Source of the DNA: BA4 sp044376575
GTDB taxonomy: Bacteria > Bacteroidota > Bacteroidia > CAIKAF01
Direction: 5' to 3'
NCBI GenBank assembly: GCA_044376575.1
Contig: JBILKR010000012.1
Span: 1 to 64,000 of the forward strand
Length of the DNA: 64,000 nucleotides
The position numbers and the translations under genes are program-made. Below are positions 8,153-17,202 of the stretch, piece after piece. Every line of letters starts with the position of its first letter. The stretch's first letter is position 1. The notes below the pieces were generated by a model. It saw only the letters and a list, made by a program, of their open reading frames with translations, ran no database searches and had not been told where the DNA came from.

Positions 8153-9868
8153 ATGAAAAAGACATTGATTTTTGCTGCACTTACGCTGATGATGATATTT
8201 CCAACTCGTCTTTTTTCTCAACATTCCGACTGGTGTGTTACCGATCATAAACTGAAAGAAATTTTTCAAAATGATCCTTCCAAAGAAATTGAATGGAATC
8301 AATTAAATCAGTGGATAGAAGAGAATCAACAATACCTGATGGAAACATCTGAAGGTGGAAATTACATCATCCCGATGGTTGTGCATATCATCCATAATTA
8401 TGGTTCAGAAAATATTTCAGATGCACAGGTGGTGGATGCCATTCGAATTTTAAATGAAGATTTCAATAAAGAAAATACCGATACTTCAAATGTTGTATCA
8501 ACTTTTAAATCAAGAATAGGTGATACCCAGTTTGAGTTCCGCCTTGCGAAAAAAGATCCATCAGGTAATTGCACCAACGGGATTACCAGAACACCATCTT
8601 TACTAACTTACGATGCAGACGATGATTCAAAGCTGATTAGCTGGCCTCGCGCAAAATATTTTAATATGTGGGTTGTATCAGATATATATACAGAAAGTAC
8701 AACATCTGTTACCGCCGGTTATGCAACACTGCCAGGTACGGCAAGTGATGGGACAGATGGTATTATTTTAGATGATAATTATGTAGGAAGTATTGGTACT
8801 TCAAACTCTTCAAACTTTAATAAGCGTGTATTGACACATGAGGCCGGCCACTTCTTTAACTTATTACATCCATGGGGATGGGGCCAGATTGAAACCTCTT
8901 GCGCCGGAAGTGATTTTGTGAATGATACCCCTCCTACACAAGGTTCTTTCAGTACTTGTCTGCTGACAAAAAATATTTGTGGACAATTAGAAAATGTTCA
9001 GAATTTCATGGATTATTCTTCTTGTACAAATATGTTTACTACTGGTCAGGCAAACCGGATGATTTCTGCAATCAATAACAATTCAGGTCAAAGGAGTAGT
9101 TTGTGGCAGTCTTCCAACCTGATTGCAACAGGTATAGCTGATCCTTATGTGTATCCTCCAACCTGTGCTCCGAAAGCAGACTTTAAAACCAATCGCTTTT
9201 CAATTTGTGCAGGGTCGTCAGTTAATTTAACGGATCAGTCATACAATGCCACACCTACATCATGGAACTGGACCATCAGTGATGGCGTAAATACGTTGAA
9301 CTCAACACAACAAAATCCATCGATTACTATTCCTAATCCAGGCACATATAATGTTACGTTAACTGTTAGTTCACCCGGAGGAAATGATACGGAAGTAAAA
9401 AATGCATATATCTATGTATATCCAACCACAGCTCAGTTTGACAGTTATATGTACACGGATTTGTTTGATAATTCACCAATAACTTCCAATCGCTGGTCTT
9501 CTCAATACGACTGGTCGGCAACTGTTGGATGGCAGGAAACAAACCTGGCATCTTATTCAGCGCCGAATGCGTTAAGACTAAATAATTTTAATAGTAATAC
9601 AGGAATGGCTTACAGCGTTTTTTCTCCAGCTTATAATTTTGCATCACTGGCAGGCACACCAACACTTACGTTTAAATATGCCTTTGCCAAAAAAGTGAAT
9701 GAAAACAATGATGTATTCAAAGTATCAATTTCAAGCAATTGCGGACAATCCTGGAATGTACGTTATACATCCACCGGTGCCGAAAACTTGGCAACCGTTG
9801 GCAATAAGTCTTCCAGCTGGACTCCTACATCAGCAGCTGAATGGAAATCGGTAACATGGTGGGAATAA
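8153..9868 (+). CDS. Secreted M43-family zinc metalloprotease with PKD domain, truncated by frameshift
   Basis: 571 residues up to a premature stop. Signal peptide about 1-23 (ends RLFSQ). The M43 (pappalysin-like) catalytic domain has the zinc motif HEAGHFFNLLH at residues 229-239 (H229, E230, H233, H239) and a Met-turn segment NFMDYSS. A PKD domain follows (about 338-425, CAPKADFKTN to YIYVYP), then a jelly-roll/MAM-like domain (about 440-565). The frame ends abruptly at KSVTWWE-stop, and the next frame resumes at NNLYLDDINI, which normally follows in the same domain. About two dozen residues of the usual strand between these points seem to be missing, so this is a deletion plus frameshift. 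The catalytic part is intact, but the T9SS sorting signal is lost from the frame. It could be a true pseudogene, a recent mutation or an assembly error. Confidence 0.85.
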   Translation: MKKTLIFAALTLMMIFPTRLFSQHSDWCVTDHKLKEIFQNDPSKEIEWNQLNQWIEENQQYLMETSEGGNYIIPMVVHIIHNYGSENISDAQVVDAIRILNEDFNKENTDTSNVVSTFKSRIGDTQFEFRLAKKDPSGNCTNGITRTPSLLTYDADDDSKLISWPRAKYFNMWVVSDIYTESTTSVTAGYATLPGTASDGTDGIILDDNYVGSIGTSNSSNFNKRVLTHEAGHFFNLLHPWGWGQIETSCAGSDFVNDTPPTQGSFSTCLLTKNICGQLENVQNFMDYSSCTNMFTTGQANRMISAINNNSGQRSSLWQSSNLIATGIADPYVYPPTCAPKADFKTNRFSICAGSSVNLTDQSYNATPTSWNWTISDGVNTLNSTQQNPSITIPNPGTYNVTLTVSSPGGNDTEVKNAYIYVYPTTAQFDSYMYTDLFDNSPITSNRWSSQYDWSATVGWQETNLASYSAPNALRLNNFNSNTGMAYSVFSPAYNFASLAGTPTLTFKYAFAKKVNENNDVFKVSISSNCGQSWNVRYTSTGAENLATVGNKSSSWTPTSAAEWKSVTWWE

Positions 9869-9869
9869 T

Positions 9870-10193
9870 TTGTATCTGGATGATATCAATATTGTTGGTC
9901 CTAATGTAAACATAGATGAAGTTTCAGGTCAGGAAATTCCATTTGTATTTTATCCCAATCCTGCTACTGATCAAATTCAAATTGATATGGATGTGCTTCT
10001 TCCCGGTATTATTAGTTTTCAGATTATTGATATGACAGGTAGAGTAGCTTTACAACAAATAGTGGAGGCACAGCAGGCCGGAGCTCAGCATTTTGTTTTG
10101 CCAATTAATCATCAACTGGCTTCAGGAATGTATTTCCTTTCTGCATCTATTGGCAATGTAAGTCACACGAAAAAAATTCTGATTCAGCATTAA
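9870..10193 (+). pseudogene. Detached 3' part of the M43 protease: end of jelly-roll domain plus T9SS type A sorting domain
   Basis: 107 residues in the +1-shifted frame relative to the protease. It opens with LYLDDINIVG, the typical last strand of the preceding domain, and continues with a classical T9SS type A C-terminal domain: FYPNPATDQIQIDM, then MTGRVALQ, LASGMYFLSA and a final KKILIQ strand. A sorting domain alone, with no signal peptide, has no known use, so this is the displaced C-terminus of the upstream protease rather than an independent gene. In this frame there is a stop at 9852-9854, so the junction lies between 9855 and 9868. Confidence 0.85.
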
Positions 10194-10215
10194 TAAATTT
10201 TTAATTAAACCAGAG

Positions 10216-10246
10216 AAGGGATTCAATTTGTTGAATCCCTTTTTTT
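10216..10246 (+). terminator. Rho-independent terminator after the protease
   Basis: 11-bp stem AAGGGATTCAA / TTGAATCCCTT with TTTG loop, followed by a T run. Confidence 0.92.
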
Positions 10247-10272
10247 ATTACATTTAATAAAATCAAATTGAA

Positions 10273-10677
10273 ATGTTTGGGAAAATTGAACACATTGGTA
10301 TTGCAGTAAAAGATATTGAAAAGTCAAACCAAATTTTTGAATCTCTTTTGGGTGTGGGTTCATATAAACAGGAAGAGGTAGAATCTGAGGGTGTATTGAC
10401 ATCTTTTTTTAAAACAGGAGAAAATAAAATTGAATTATTGCAAGGCATTAAAGAGGGAAATGCAATCTCATCATTTATTGAAAAAAAGGGAGAAGGAATT
10501 CATCACATTGCCTTTCATGTAGATGATATTTATGCAGAAATGAATCGTCTGAAAGAGCTCGGATTCCGGTTGATTAATGAAACACCCAAGAAAGGAGCGG
10601 ATGACAAACTAATATGTTTTGTACATCCTAAAGATGCCAATGGAGTGCTTATTGAAATTTGTCAGGATATTAAATAA
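10273..10677 (+). CDS. mce: Methylmalonyl-CoA epimerase
   Basis: 134 residues, one vicinal-oxygen-chelate (glyoxalase-like) unit made of two beta-alpha-beta-beta-beta modules. The start IEHIGIAVKDIEKS carries the first metal-binding His, GIHHIAFHVDDI the second, and VLIEICQ at the C-terminus the Glu ligand. It interconverts (R)- and (S)-methylmalonyl-CoA, linking propionyl-CoA carboxylation to the mutase and succinyl-CoA. Length is as expected for the family. The ATG at 10273 fits the conserved start. A PrsW-like gene follows 6 bp later; that pairing seems positional only. A weak promoter (TACATTTA at 10249-10256) may serve this gene after the upstream terminator. Confidence 0.93.
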   Translation: MFGKIEHIGIAVKDIEKSNQIFESLLGVGSYKQEEVESEGVLTSFFKTGENKIELLQGIKEGNAISSFIEKKGEGIHHIAFHVDDIYAEMNRLKELGFRLINETPKKGADDKLICFVHPKDANGVLIEICQDIK

Positions 10678-10683
10678 TTATAG

Positions 10684-11382
10684 ATGAACACGGCACTGCT
10701 TCTTGTTTCTGCAACAGCACCGGGTCTTGCCCTGGCAATTTATATTTACTACAGGGATAAGTTCGAAAAAGAGCCTATGAAAATATTAGTGATTTCATTT
10801 TTATTGGGCATTTTAAGTGCGGTACCGGCATTGATTATTGAAATTTTTATTGGGTTATTGCCAATCATACAGCAAAATGTTTTTTTACATGCATTCTTTG
10901 GCATTGCCTTGATAGAAGAAGGGTGTAAGATGTTTTTTGTGTTGATATATGCATACAGAAAAAAAGTTTTTAATGAACCCTTTGATGGAATTACTTACGC
11001 TGTAATGGTCTCCATGGGCTTTGCTACTATTGAGAATATTTTCTACGTGTTGGAAGGAGGGGCACAACTTGCTATAATGCGCGCAATTACAGCTGTTCCG
11101 GCACATGCAACATTTGCAATTATTATGGGTTATTTTCTCGGATTAGCCAAGTTTACACACCAGCATAAACTACTATATTGGATATTAGCATTGTCATGCT
11201 CAACTTTTTTACATGGTGCGTACGACTATTTTTTACTCCAAAACAGTATTCCGGGATTATGGATTGGTGCCATCATATCACTGATTACCGGGATTTACTT
11301 ATCCAAGAAAGCGATAAAGATACACAACCAAAATTCTCCATTCTCCAATCAGGATGAATTCACTGATCAACTTAACAATTGA
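10684..11382 (+). CDS. PrsW-family intramembrane metalloprotease
   Basis: 232 residues with about seven or eight predicted membrane helices. Family motifs are present: a YYRDKFEKEP segment after the first helix, EEGCKMFF (the EExxK motif), FDGITYAVMVSMGFATIENIFY, HATFAI and HGAYDYFLL. The Glu and His residues are the presumed metal ligands of this CPBP/PrsW-like superfamily. PrsW in Bacillus clips the anti-sigma factor RsiW, but the substrate in Bacteroidota is unknown and no anti-sigma gene is nearby. The gene follows mce by 6 bp and its last 16 bp overlap the end of a HAD gene on the other strand. Confidence 0.85.
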   Translation: MNTALLLVSATAPGLALAIYIYYRDKFEKEPMKILVISFLLGILSAVPALIIEIFIGLLPIIQQNVFLHAFFGIALIEEGCKMFFVLIYAYRKKVFNEPFDGITYAVMVSMGFATIENIFYVLEGGAQLAIMRAITAVPAHATFAIIMGYFLGLAKFTHQHKLLYWILALSCSTFLHGAYDYFLLQNSIPGLWIGAIISLITGIYLSKKAIKIHNQNSPFSNQDEFTDQLNN

Positions 11383-11999
11383 TCAGTTATTGTATAGAAA
11401 GTTCTGCCTTCTGACGGGGAGATATGATAAGTATGCAATCCGGCGAGGGCAGCTCCTTTGATATTATCTCTTGAGTCATCAATCATTATGGTGGAAGAAT
11501 GATCTATGTTCCGGTCATTCAGAATAAATTGAAAAGTATCAACATCGGGTTTCCTTTTTCCTATTCTGCAGGAATAATAAACATGATGCATATAGTCTTC
11601 TAGATGCTGTTCAGGAAAGTATGATTGAAAAATTAATTCCACTCCTTCAATATGAGATTCATTGATATTGCTCAGTAAAAAGACATTGTATTTCTCTTTC
11701 AACAATTGAAGTCTGTGTATTTTTTCTTTATCCAATCCTGTTAATATTGAATCCCAGGCTGTTTTGATTTCAGAAAAACTAAGGTTCAGTTGGCTTTTAT
11801 TTTTTAAATATATAAAAAATGTCTCTGTATCTATTTTCCCTGTTTCATAACGATGATACATAGGATCAGGTTCAGCAACTGAAAATATACTTTCAATGCC
11901 GTGTATTCCTAACTTGGCCAGCTCCTTTACAGGCTTATCATAATCTATGTCAATAATTACACCGCCTAGGTCAAAAATGATGTTTTGTATATGTTTCAT
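11367..11999 (-). CDS. HAD-superfamily (IA) hydrolase
   Basis: 210 residues. HAD motif I is FDLGGVIIDID near the N-terminus (nucleophile Asp). Motif II is LLSNINESH, motif III the Lys in IGKRKPDVDTF, and motif IV MIDDSRDNIKGA. The cap is a small helical bundle of the YihX/epoxide-hydrolase-like subfamily. Likely a cytoplasmic phosphatase acting on a small phosphorylated metabolite such as a sugar phosphate; substrate not predictable. Its 3' end overlaps the PrsW gene by 16 bp, tail to tail, and it is divergent from hppA. Confidence 0.88.
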   Translation of the reverse strand: MKHIQNIIFDLGGVIIDIDYDKPVKELAKLGIHGIESIFSVAEPDPMYHRYETGKIDTETFFIYLKNKSQLNLSFSEIKTAWDSILTGLDKEKIHRLQLLKEKYNVFLLSNINESHIEGVELIFQSYFPEQHLEDYMHHVYYSCRIGKRKPDVDTFQFILNDRNIDHSSTIMIDDSRDNIKGAALAGLHTYHISPSEGRTFYTITDQLLS

Positions 12000-12050
12000 G
12001 GCCTCAAAAGTATAAATACGAAGTTTTTAACGGGTTATAACTAATCTATT

Positions 12051-12082
12051 TTTGGCATTTTTAACTGAAAATTCTACTTTTG
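12051..12082 (+). promoter_or_regulatory. Promoter of hppA
   Basis: TTTG (12051-12054), a 20-nt spacer and TACTTTTG (12075-12082) match the Bacteroidota -33/-7 consensus. The predicted leader is about 38 nt. Confidence 0.8.
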
Positions 12083-12126
12083 CCCTCCTTATAAAAATGA
12101 ATGATTAATTATAAAAGATAAAACAA

Positions 12127-14412
12127 ATGGAAAATTTAGTCTATTTAATCCCTGTCTTTGGTCTCATTGGCCTAGTATATACCTTTTTCAAATTTACATG
12201 GGTAAGTAAGCAGGATGCAGGAAATGAAAAAATGCAAACCATTGCCAATGCGATAGCTGATGGTGCAATGTCTTTCTTAAAAGCGGAATACAGGGTATTG
12301 GCAATTTTTGTTGCAATTGCCGGTATTTTATTAGGAGTAATTTCTTCGGTTGAAGGTATTAAGGCTGAGCACTCACACTGGTTTATTGTCGTTGCCTTTT
12401 TGATAGGTGCATTATTTAGTGCTACCGCCGGTTTTATTGGAATGAAAGTAGCAACTAAAGCAAATGTTCGCACAACACAGGCCGCTCGCTCCTCTTTGAG
12501 TAAAGCATTAAATGTTTCTTTTACAGGTGGTACTGTAATGGGAATGGGTGTAGCAGGATTGGCTGTTTTCGGGTTAAGTTCCTTGTTTGCCATATTGTAT
12601 ATGTGGTTTATGGACGGTCAGTGGAACGTTGAGCATGGCTCTCATCAAATGACCATGATACTGGAAGCACTTGCCGGATTTTCATTGGGTGCAGAATCCA
12701 TTGCATTGTTTGCCCGTGTAGGGGGTGGAATTTATACAAAAGCGGCTGATGTGGGCGCAGATTTAGTTGGAAAAGTAGAAGCAGGAATTCCTGAAGATGA
12801 TCCGCGAAATCCAGCTACTATTGCTGATAATGTGGGTGATAATGTAGGTGACGTTGCCGGAATGGGTGCAGACTTGTTCGGTTCTTATGTTGCTACGGTT
12901 CTTGCTGCCATGGTATTGGGTAATTATGTCATTACAGATATGGGCGGAGCTATTTCAGATCAGTTTGGTGGAATAGGCCCTATTTTATTACCTATCCTGA
13001 TTGCCGGACTAGGCATTATATTTTCAATTATAGGAACATTTTTTGTTACAGTGAAGGATGAAGGTGCCAGTGCAAATTCAGTTCAGGCAGCATTAAACAG
13101 AGGGAACTGGGCATCAATTATTTTAACCATCATTGCTTCTTATTTTATTCTTGAGTGGATGTTGCCAGCTCAAATGAGTATGAAATTTTTTGGTGTAGAA
13201 GAGTTGGTAATCATCACGCCGCTACGCGTATTTGGAGCAGTTGTGATTGGAATGTTTGTGGGAGGAGCTATTTCTTCAATTACTGAATATTATACAGGAT
13301 TAGGTAAAAAGCCAATCCAGGAAATTGTAGAGAAATCTGCAACGGGTGCAGCTACCAATATTATTGCCGGATTGTCAACCGGAATGATGAGTACTTTCTT
13401 ACCTGTATTGTTATTTGCAGGTGCAATTTGGGGAGCCTATGAATTGGCCGGTTTTTATGGTGTAGCGATTGCCGCATCTGCTATGATGGCTACCACAGCA
13501 ATGCAATTGGCCATTGATGCATTCGGTCCGATTGCTGATAATGCCGGTGGTATTGCTGAAATGAGTGAACTTCCTAAAGAAGTAAGAGAAAAAACAGATA
13601 TCCTCGATTCTGTTGGAAATACAACTGCTGCGATTGGTAAAGGATTTGCCATTGCTTCTGCAGCATTAACGGCATTGGCTTTGTTTGCTGCTTATGTAAC
13701 ATTTACCGGGGTGGACGGTATCAATATATTTAAGGCAGATGTATTGGCTGCATTGTTTATCGGTGGTATGATTCCTGTTGTTTTTTCTGCCCTGGCTATG
13801 AGTTCTGTGGGTAAAGCAGCTATGGATATGGTAAATGAAGTACGTCGTCAGTTTAAGGAGATACCCGGAATTATGGAAGGAACCGGTAAGCCTGAATATG
13901 GCAAATGCGTTGAAATATCTACAAAGGCAGCCATTAGGGAAATGATGTTACCTGGTGCAATTACCATTGTTACACCAATTATCATTGGTTTTATAATGGG
14001 TGCAGAAGCCTTAGGTGCTTACATGGCCGGTGTATGTGTAAGCGGTGTAATGTGGGCTTTATTTCAAAATAATGCAGGTGGTGCCTGGGATAATGCTAAA
14101 AAATCTTTTGAGAAAGGTGTTGTAATCAATGGAGAAACCTATTATAAAGGATCAGAGCCTCACAAGGCTGCTGTTACCGGAGATACTGTAGGTGATCCGT
14201 TTAAAGATACATCAGGTCCTTCGATGAATATTCTTATTAAGTTAACCTGTCTGGTTGGATTGGTTATCGCTCCAATATTAGGTAAAGGGCATGCAACGGT
14301 TAAAGAGCATAGCACTCCTGCACCTGTTGAGATGCAAATCCCCGCAACAAATGAAAATGCAGTTGATTCTTTAACAAATTTACCTTCTGCAGATACGTCA
14401 AAAGGGCAATAA
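12127..14412 (+). CDS. hppA: K+-dependent membrane-bound ion-pumping pyrophosphatase
   Basis: 761 residues, about 16 membrane helices, close to the family norm. It couples PPi hydrolysis to ion export across the inner membrane. Substrate-binding signatures are intact: GGGIYTKAADVGADLVGK, EDDPRNPATIADNVGDNVGD, and the C-terminal GAWDNAKKSFEKG and GDTVGDPFKDTSGPS. The motif GNTTAA (A501) marks the K+-dependent subclass; K+-independent enzymes have Lys there. Seven residues after the conserved D249 in helix 6, where many family members have the gate Glu, there is Ala (A256). Instead a Glu lies in helix 5 (E190, SLGAES). That shift is known in a group of Bacteroidota enzymes thought to pump H+. 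A charged 40-residue tail follows the last helix. Monocistronic, with its own promoter and terminator. Confidence 0.96.
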   Translation: MENLVYLIPVFGLIGLVYTFFKFTWVSKQDAGNEKMQTIANAIADGAMSFLKAEYRVLAIFVAIAGILLGVISSVEGIKAEHSHWFIVVAFLIGALFSATAGFIGMKVATKANVRTTQAARSSLSKALNVSFTGGTVMGMGVAGLAVFGLSSLFAILYMWFMDGQWNVEHGSHQMTMILEALAGFSLGAESIALFARVGGGIYTKAADVGADLVGKVEAGIPEDDPRNPATIADNVGDNVGDVAGMGADLFGSYVATVLAAMVLGNYVITDMGGAISDQFGGIGPILLPILIAGLGIIFSIIGTFFVTVKDEGASANSVQAALNRGNWASIILTIIASYFILEWMLPAQMSMKFFGVEELVIITPLRVFGAVVIGMFVGGAISSITEYYTGLGKKPIQEIVEKSATGAATNIIAGLSTGMMSTFLPVLLFAGAIWGAYELAGFYGVAIAASAMMATTAMQLAIDAFGPIADNAGGIAEMSELPKEVREKTDILDSVGNTTAAIGKGFAIASAALTALALFAAYVTFTGVDGINIFKADVLAALFIGGMIPVVFSALAMSSVGKAAMDMVNEVRRQFKEIPGIMEGTGKPEYGKCVEISTKAAIREMMLPGAITIVTPIIIGFIMGAEALGAYMAGVCVSGVMWALFQNNAGGAWDNAKKSFEKGVVINGETYYKGSEPHKAAVTGDTVGDPFKDTSGPSMNILIKLTCLVGLVIAPILGKGHATVKEHSTPAPVEMQIPATNENAVDSLTNLPSADTSKGQ

Positions 14413-14433
14413 TAGAATTTCAATTATTCATTG

Positions 14434-14467
14434 AAAAGGGGATTTTAATCATTAAAATCCCCTTTTT
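14434..14467 (+). terminator. Rho-independent terminator of hppA
   Basis: Perfect 16-bp inverted repeat AAAAGGGGATTTTAAT (14434-14449) / ATTAAAATCCCCTTTT (14451-14466), with the T run on the plus strand. The A run on the other side could make it work in both directions. Confidence 0.93.
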
Positions 14468-14518
14468 ACTTTTCATTCTCAATAATTTGATAAAAATGGT
14501 AGGGTTTTTGTTTAAGAG

Positions 14519-15481
14519 ATGCTAGACCTTATTCTCATGTTTATCAACTCTATTGCACATTATCTGCCGTCTAAGATCTTAGACAATAATCATTTTTATG
14601 TTTCATGCGGTATAACCAGCGAATGGATTATTGAGCGCACCGGCATTTATGAAAGGAGAATGTGCCCCGAAAATGAGAATACCAATACTATGGCTATTCA
14701 GGCAGTGGATAAGTTGCTGGAGAATCTGAATTCAACCCACACTGATTTTGATTTAATCATAGGTGCAACCTATACACCTTATGATACTGTGGTAACTTTG
14801 GCCCATGCAGTTCAGCATCATTTGCAGTTGCATAATATTCCGGTAGTGAGTGTATCCACGGCCTGTTCCTCTGTCTTAAATGCACTGGAGATTGCAGAAG
14901 GATATTTTGCTGCAGGTAAAGCGACCAAAGCACTAATTGTGGGAAGTGAGCACAATACGGCGTATTTTAATGACACGGATAAAGTTTCAGGTCCTCTTTG
15001 GGGTGATGCTGCAGTAGCTTTTTCTGTTTCAAACCATAGGCAATTTGAAACAGATTTAGAAATTAAACATCTCAATACCGGTGGTGGTGCTACCCGTGGC
15101 AAAGCCATTGAGGCTGTTTATTTAAGACCATGGGAAGGCGTGTTCCCCATGCCTCACGGTCGTGATGTATTTATTCATGCCTGCGAATACATGTATGATC
15201 AAAGTATCAAAACACTGCAAAAATTCAATTTAACGATTAACGATATAGATTTTTTTATTCCGCATCAGGCGAACCTGCGAATTTCAAAAAGAGTTGCCGA
15301 AGAGTTACAATTGCCATCATATAAATTAGTTGTAAATACTCATAAATATGGCAACACCGGTTGTTGTGGCTTTGGAATTGGGTTTTCTGAAACCCTATCT
15401 CAAATTAAAAAAGGAAACAGAATATTAGTCTCTGTTTTCGGTGGTGGTTACTCTTATGGAACGATGCTATTGGAAGCGTAA
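14519..15481 (+). CDS. FabH-like 3-oxoacyl-ACP synthase III
   Basis: 320 residues. Thiolase-fold condensing enzyme with the FabH catalytic triad: Cys116 in VSTACSSVLNAL, His in FFIPHQANLRI, and Asn in KYGNTGCCGFG. SEWIIERTGIYERR is the family N-terminal signature. FabH joins acetyl-CoA (or another acyl-CoA) to malonyl-ACP to begin fatty acid synthesis. The common CNNxxG-type end is changed here to NTGCCGFGIGFSETL. The isolated position, with no fatty-acid genes around it, suggests a FabH paralogue, perhaps for a special lipid or natural product. The start may be the second ATG at 14537 (MFINSIAHYLP), which fits the family N-terminus better. Its stop directly abuts the stop of the convergent lipoprotein gene. 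Confidence 0.85.
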   Translation: MLDLILMFINSIAHYLPSKILDNNHFYVSCGITSEWIIERTGIYERRMCPENENTNTMAIQAVDKLLENLNSTHTDFDLIIGATYTPYDTVVTLAHAVQHHLQLHNIPVVSVSTACSSVLNALEIAEGYFAAGKATKALIVGSEHNTAYFNDTDKVSGPLWGDAAVAFSVSNHRQFETDLEIKHLNTGGGATRGKAIEAVYLRPWEGVFPMPHGRDVFIHACEYMYDQSIKTLQKFNLTINDIDFFIPHQANLRISKRVAEELQLPSYKLVVNTHKYGNTGCCGFGIGFSETLSQIKKGNRILVSVFGGGYSYGTMLLEA

Positions 15482-15922
15482 TTATTGAAAATATAAATCA
15501 AATAACCCTTCAGATACTACAATAGAATCTCCATTATTATTAAAAGCAGTAAGATTAAATTTCCCTGTAATCTTTTTATCAGTTCCATCAAATGAGGTAA
15601 CTTCAATTACACCCGGTTTGTTTGATTTAACAAAAAAACCATCGGTAAAATTAGTGCCGTATAAAAATGAATTATTGGTGCTGTCAAGTGAATAAACACC
15701 AACACTATCATATAGTTCTTTGTCAATAAGTAATGCAATGGTAGGCTTGCTGTTACTAGTAGCATTAATTAATAATCCATTATTACCGATAGCAGCCATT
15801 GTAACACCATCGCTTATCCAATCATTACCATTAATCTTGCAACTCACAGCATAATTATCATCCTTTTCACAACTCATAAATAAGATTGAAAAGATAAACG
15901 TGTAAAGAATTATTTTTTTCAT
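15482..15922 (-). CDS. Small lipoprotein of unknown function (DUF6252-like)
   Basis: 146 residues. Lipoprotein signal peptide with lipobox LFMSC (Cys at residue 18), followed by EKDD, so it is probably carried to the envelope as a lipoprotein. The mature part is a beta-rich domain starting SCKINGNDWISDGVTMAA and containing a KKITGKFNLTAFN strand. This resembles the small beta-sandwich lipoproteins of Bacteroidota often grouped as DUF6252, but the assignment is by eye only. It ends tail-to-tail with fabH with no gap and follows gcdH on the same strand by 50 bp. Function unknown. Confidence 0.75.
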   Translation of the reverse strand: MKKIILYTFIFSILFMSCEKDDNYAVSCKINGNDWISDGVTMAAIGNNGLLINATSNSKPTIALLIDKELYDSVGVYSLDSTNNSFLYGTNFTDGFFVKSNKPGVIEVTSFDGTDKKITGKFNLTAFNNNGDSIVVSEGLFDLYFQ

Positions 15923-15972
15923 CTGCTTAATTTATTAATGAAAACGAAATACATTTCTATATGTTGTCTGTA

Positions 15973-17151
15973 TTATTGAAATGCTGAAATGCCTGTAATA
16001 TCAAGGCCAGTAATCAATAGGTGAACATCATGCGTACCCTCGTAAGTAACTACAGATTCTAAATTCATACTGTGACGCATTATTGAATATTCGCCGGTAA
16101 TACCCATGCCACCAAGTATTTGTCTTGCCTCTCTTGCAATATTTAAAGCCATAGCAACATTATTCCTTTTTGCCATTGATATCTGTGCCGGTGTAGCTCT
16201 GTTTTCATTTTTCAATACACCTAGTCTCCAGGTTAACAATTGGGCTTTAGTGATTTCTGTAATCATTTCAGACAATTTCTTTTGCTGAAGCTGAAACGAA
16301 GCGATTGGTTTACCAAACTGAATTCTTTCTTTTGCATAGCGAAGCGCTGTATCATAGCAATCCAATGCTGCGCCAATTGCACCCCACGCAATTCCGTATC
16401 GTGCTGAATTCAAACAGCTGAGCGGTCCTTTCAAGCCTTTTACTTCAGGGAAAATATTTTCTTTCGGTACTTTAACATTGTCAAATACAAGCTCGCCTGT
16501 AGCTGATGCTCTTAACGACCACTTGCCATGTGTCTCAGGCGTGGAGAATCCTTCCATTCCTCTTTCTACTATCAATCCTCTGATACTTCCTGACTCATCT
16601 TTTGCCCAAACCACAGCAACATTACAGAACGGGGCATTGGAAATCCACATTTTTGCTCCGTTTAATAAATAATGATCACCCATGTCTTTGATGTTGGTAA
16701 TCATACTTCCGGGATCAGATCCGTGATTAGGTTCTGTTAGTCCAAAACTTCCAACCCATTCGCCGGTTGCCAGTTTGGGAAGATATTTTTTTCGCTGCTC
16801 TTCTGTACCAAAAGTATAAATGGGATACATTACAAGACTAGATTGAACAGAAGCTGTTGATCTAATTCCTGAATCACCGCGTTCCAATTCCTGCATAATA
16901 ATTCCATAAGAAATCTGATCAAGTCCCTGACCACCATATTCAGCAGGGATATACGGACCAAATGCACCAATCTCAGCCAAACCGGGAACTAAATGCGAAG
17001 GAAACTTTGCTTGCTGAGCATAATCTTCAATAATTGGACTCAATTCTTTTTTTACCCAGCTTCTAACTGTTTCGCGAATTAATTTATGCTCTTCAGTTAA
17101 AAGCTCATCCATGAGGTAGTAATCGTGATGGACATATTTATCATGATACAT
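15973..17151 (-). CDS. gcdH: Glutaryl-CoA dehydrogenase-like acyl-CoA dehydrogenase
   Basis: 392 residues. FAD-dependent acyl-CoA dehydrogenase with the three usual domains. Catalytic base Glu371 sits in YEGTHDVH. FAD and substrate motifs include GSFGLTEPNHGSDP and MWISNAPFCNVAVVWA. The segment ELERGDSGIRSTASVQSSLV matches the glutaryl-CoA dehydrogenase signature, including the Arg-Ser pair that binds the free carboxylate of glutaryl-CoA. LNSARYGIAWGAIGAA and the C-terminal ITGISAF also match. The enzyme oxidatively decarboxylates glutaryl-CoA to crotonyl-CoA in lysine and tryptophan breakdown, passing electrons to ETF. It lies downstream of queA with a 51-bp gap and no visible promoter, so is probably co-transcribed. 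Substrate assignment is strong but by motif only. Confidence 0.9.
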   Translation of the reverse strand: MYHDKYVHHDYYLMDELLTEEHKLIRETVRSWVKKELSPIIEDYAQQAKFPSHLVPGLAEIGAFGPYIPAEYGGQGLDQISYGIIMQELERGDSGIRSTASVQSSLVMYPIYTFGTEEQRKKYLPKLATGEWVGSFGLTEPNHGSDPGSMITNIKDMGDHYLLNGAKMWISNAPFCNVAVVWAKDESGSIRGLIVERGMEGFSTPETHGKWSLRASATGELVFDNVKVPKENIFPEVKGLKGPLSCLNSARYGIAWGAIGAALDCYDTALRYAKERIQFGKPIASFQLQQKKLSEMITEITKAQLLTWRLGVLKNENRATPAQISMAKRNNVAMALNIAREARQILGGMGITGEYSIMRHSMNLESVVTYEGTHDVHLLITGLDITGISAFQ

Positions 17152-17202
17152 ACGCAGTAATTTTAATTATTGAACAGAATTCCTGATGAAAAGTTTTTAA
17201 AT

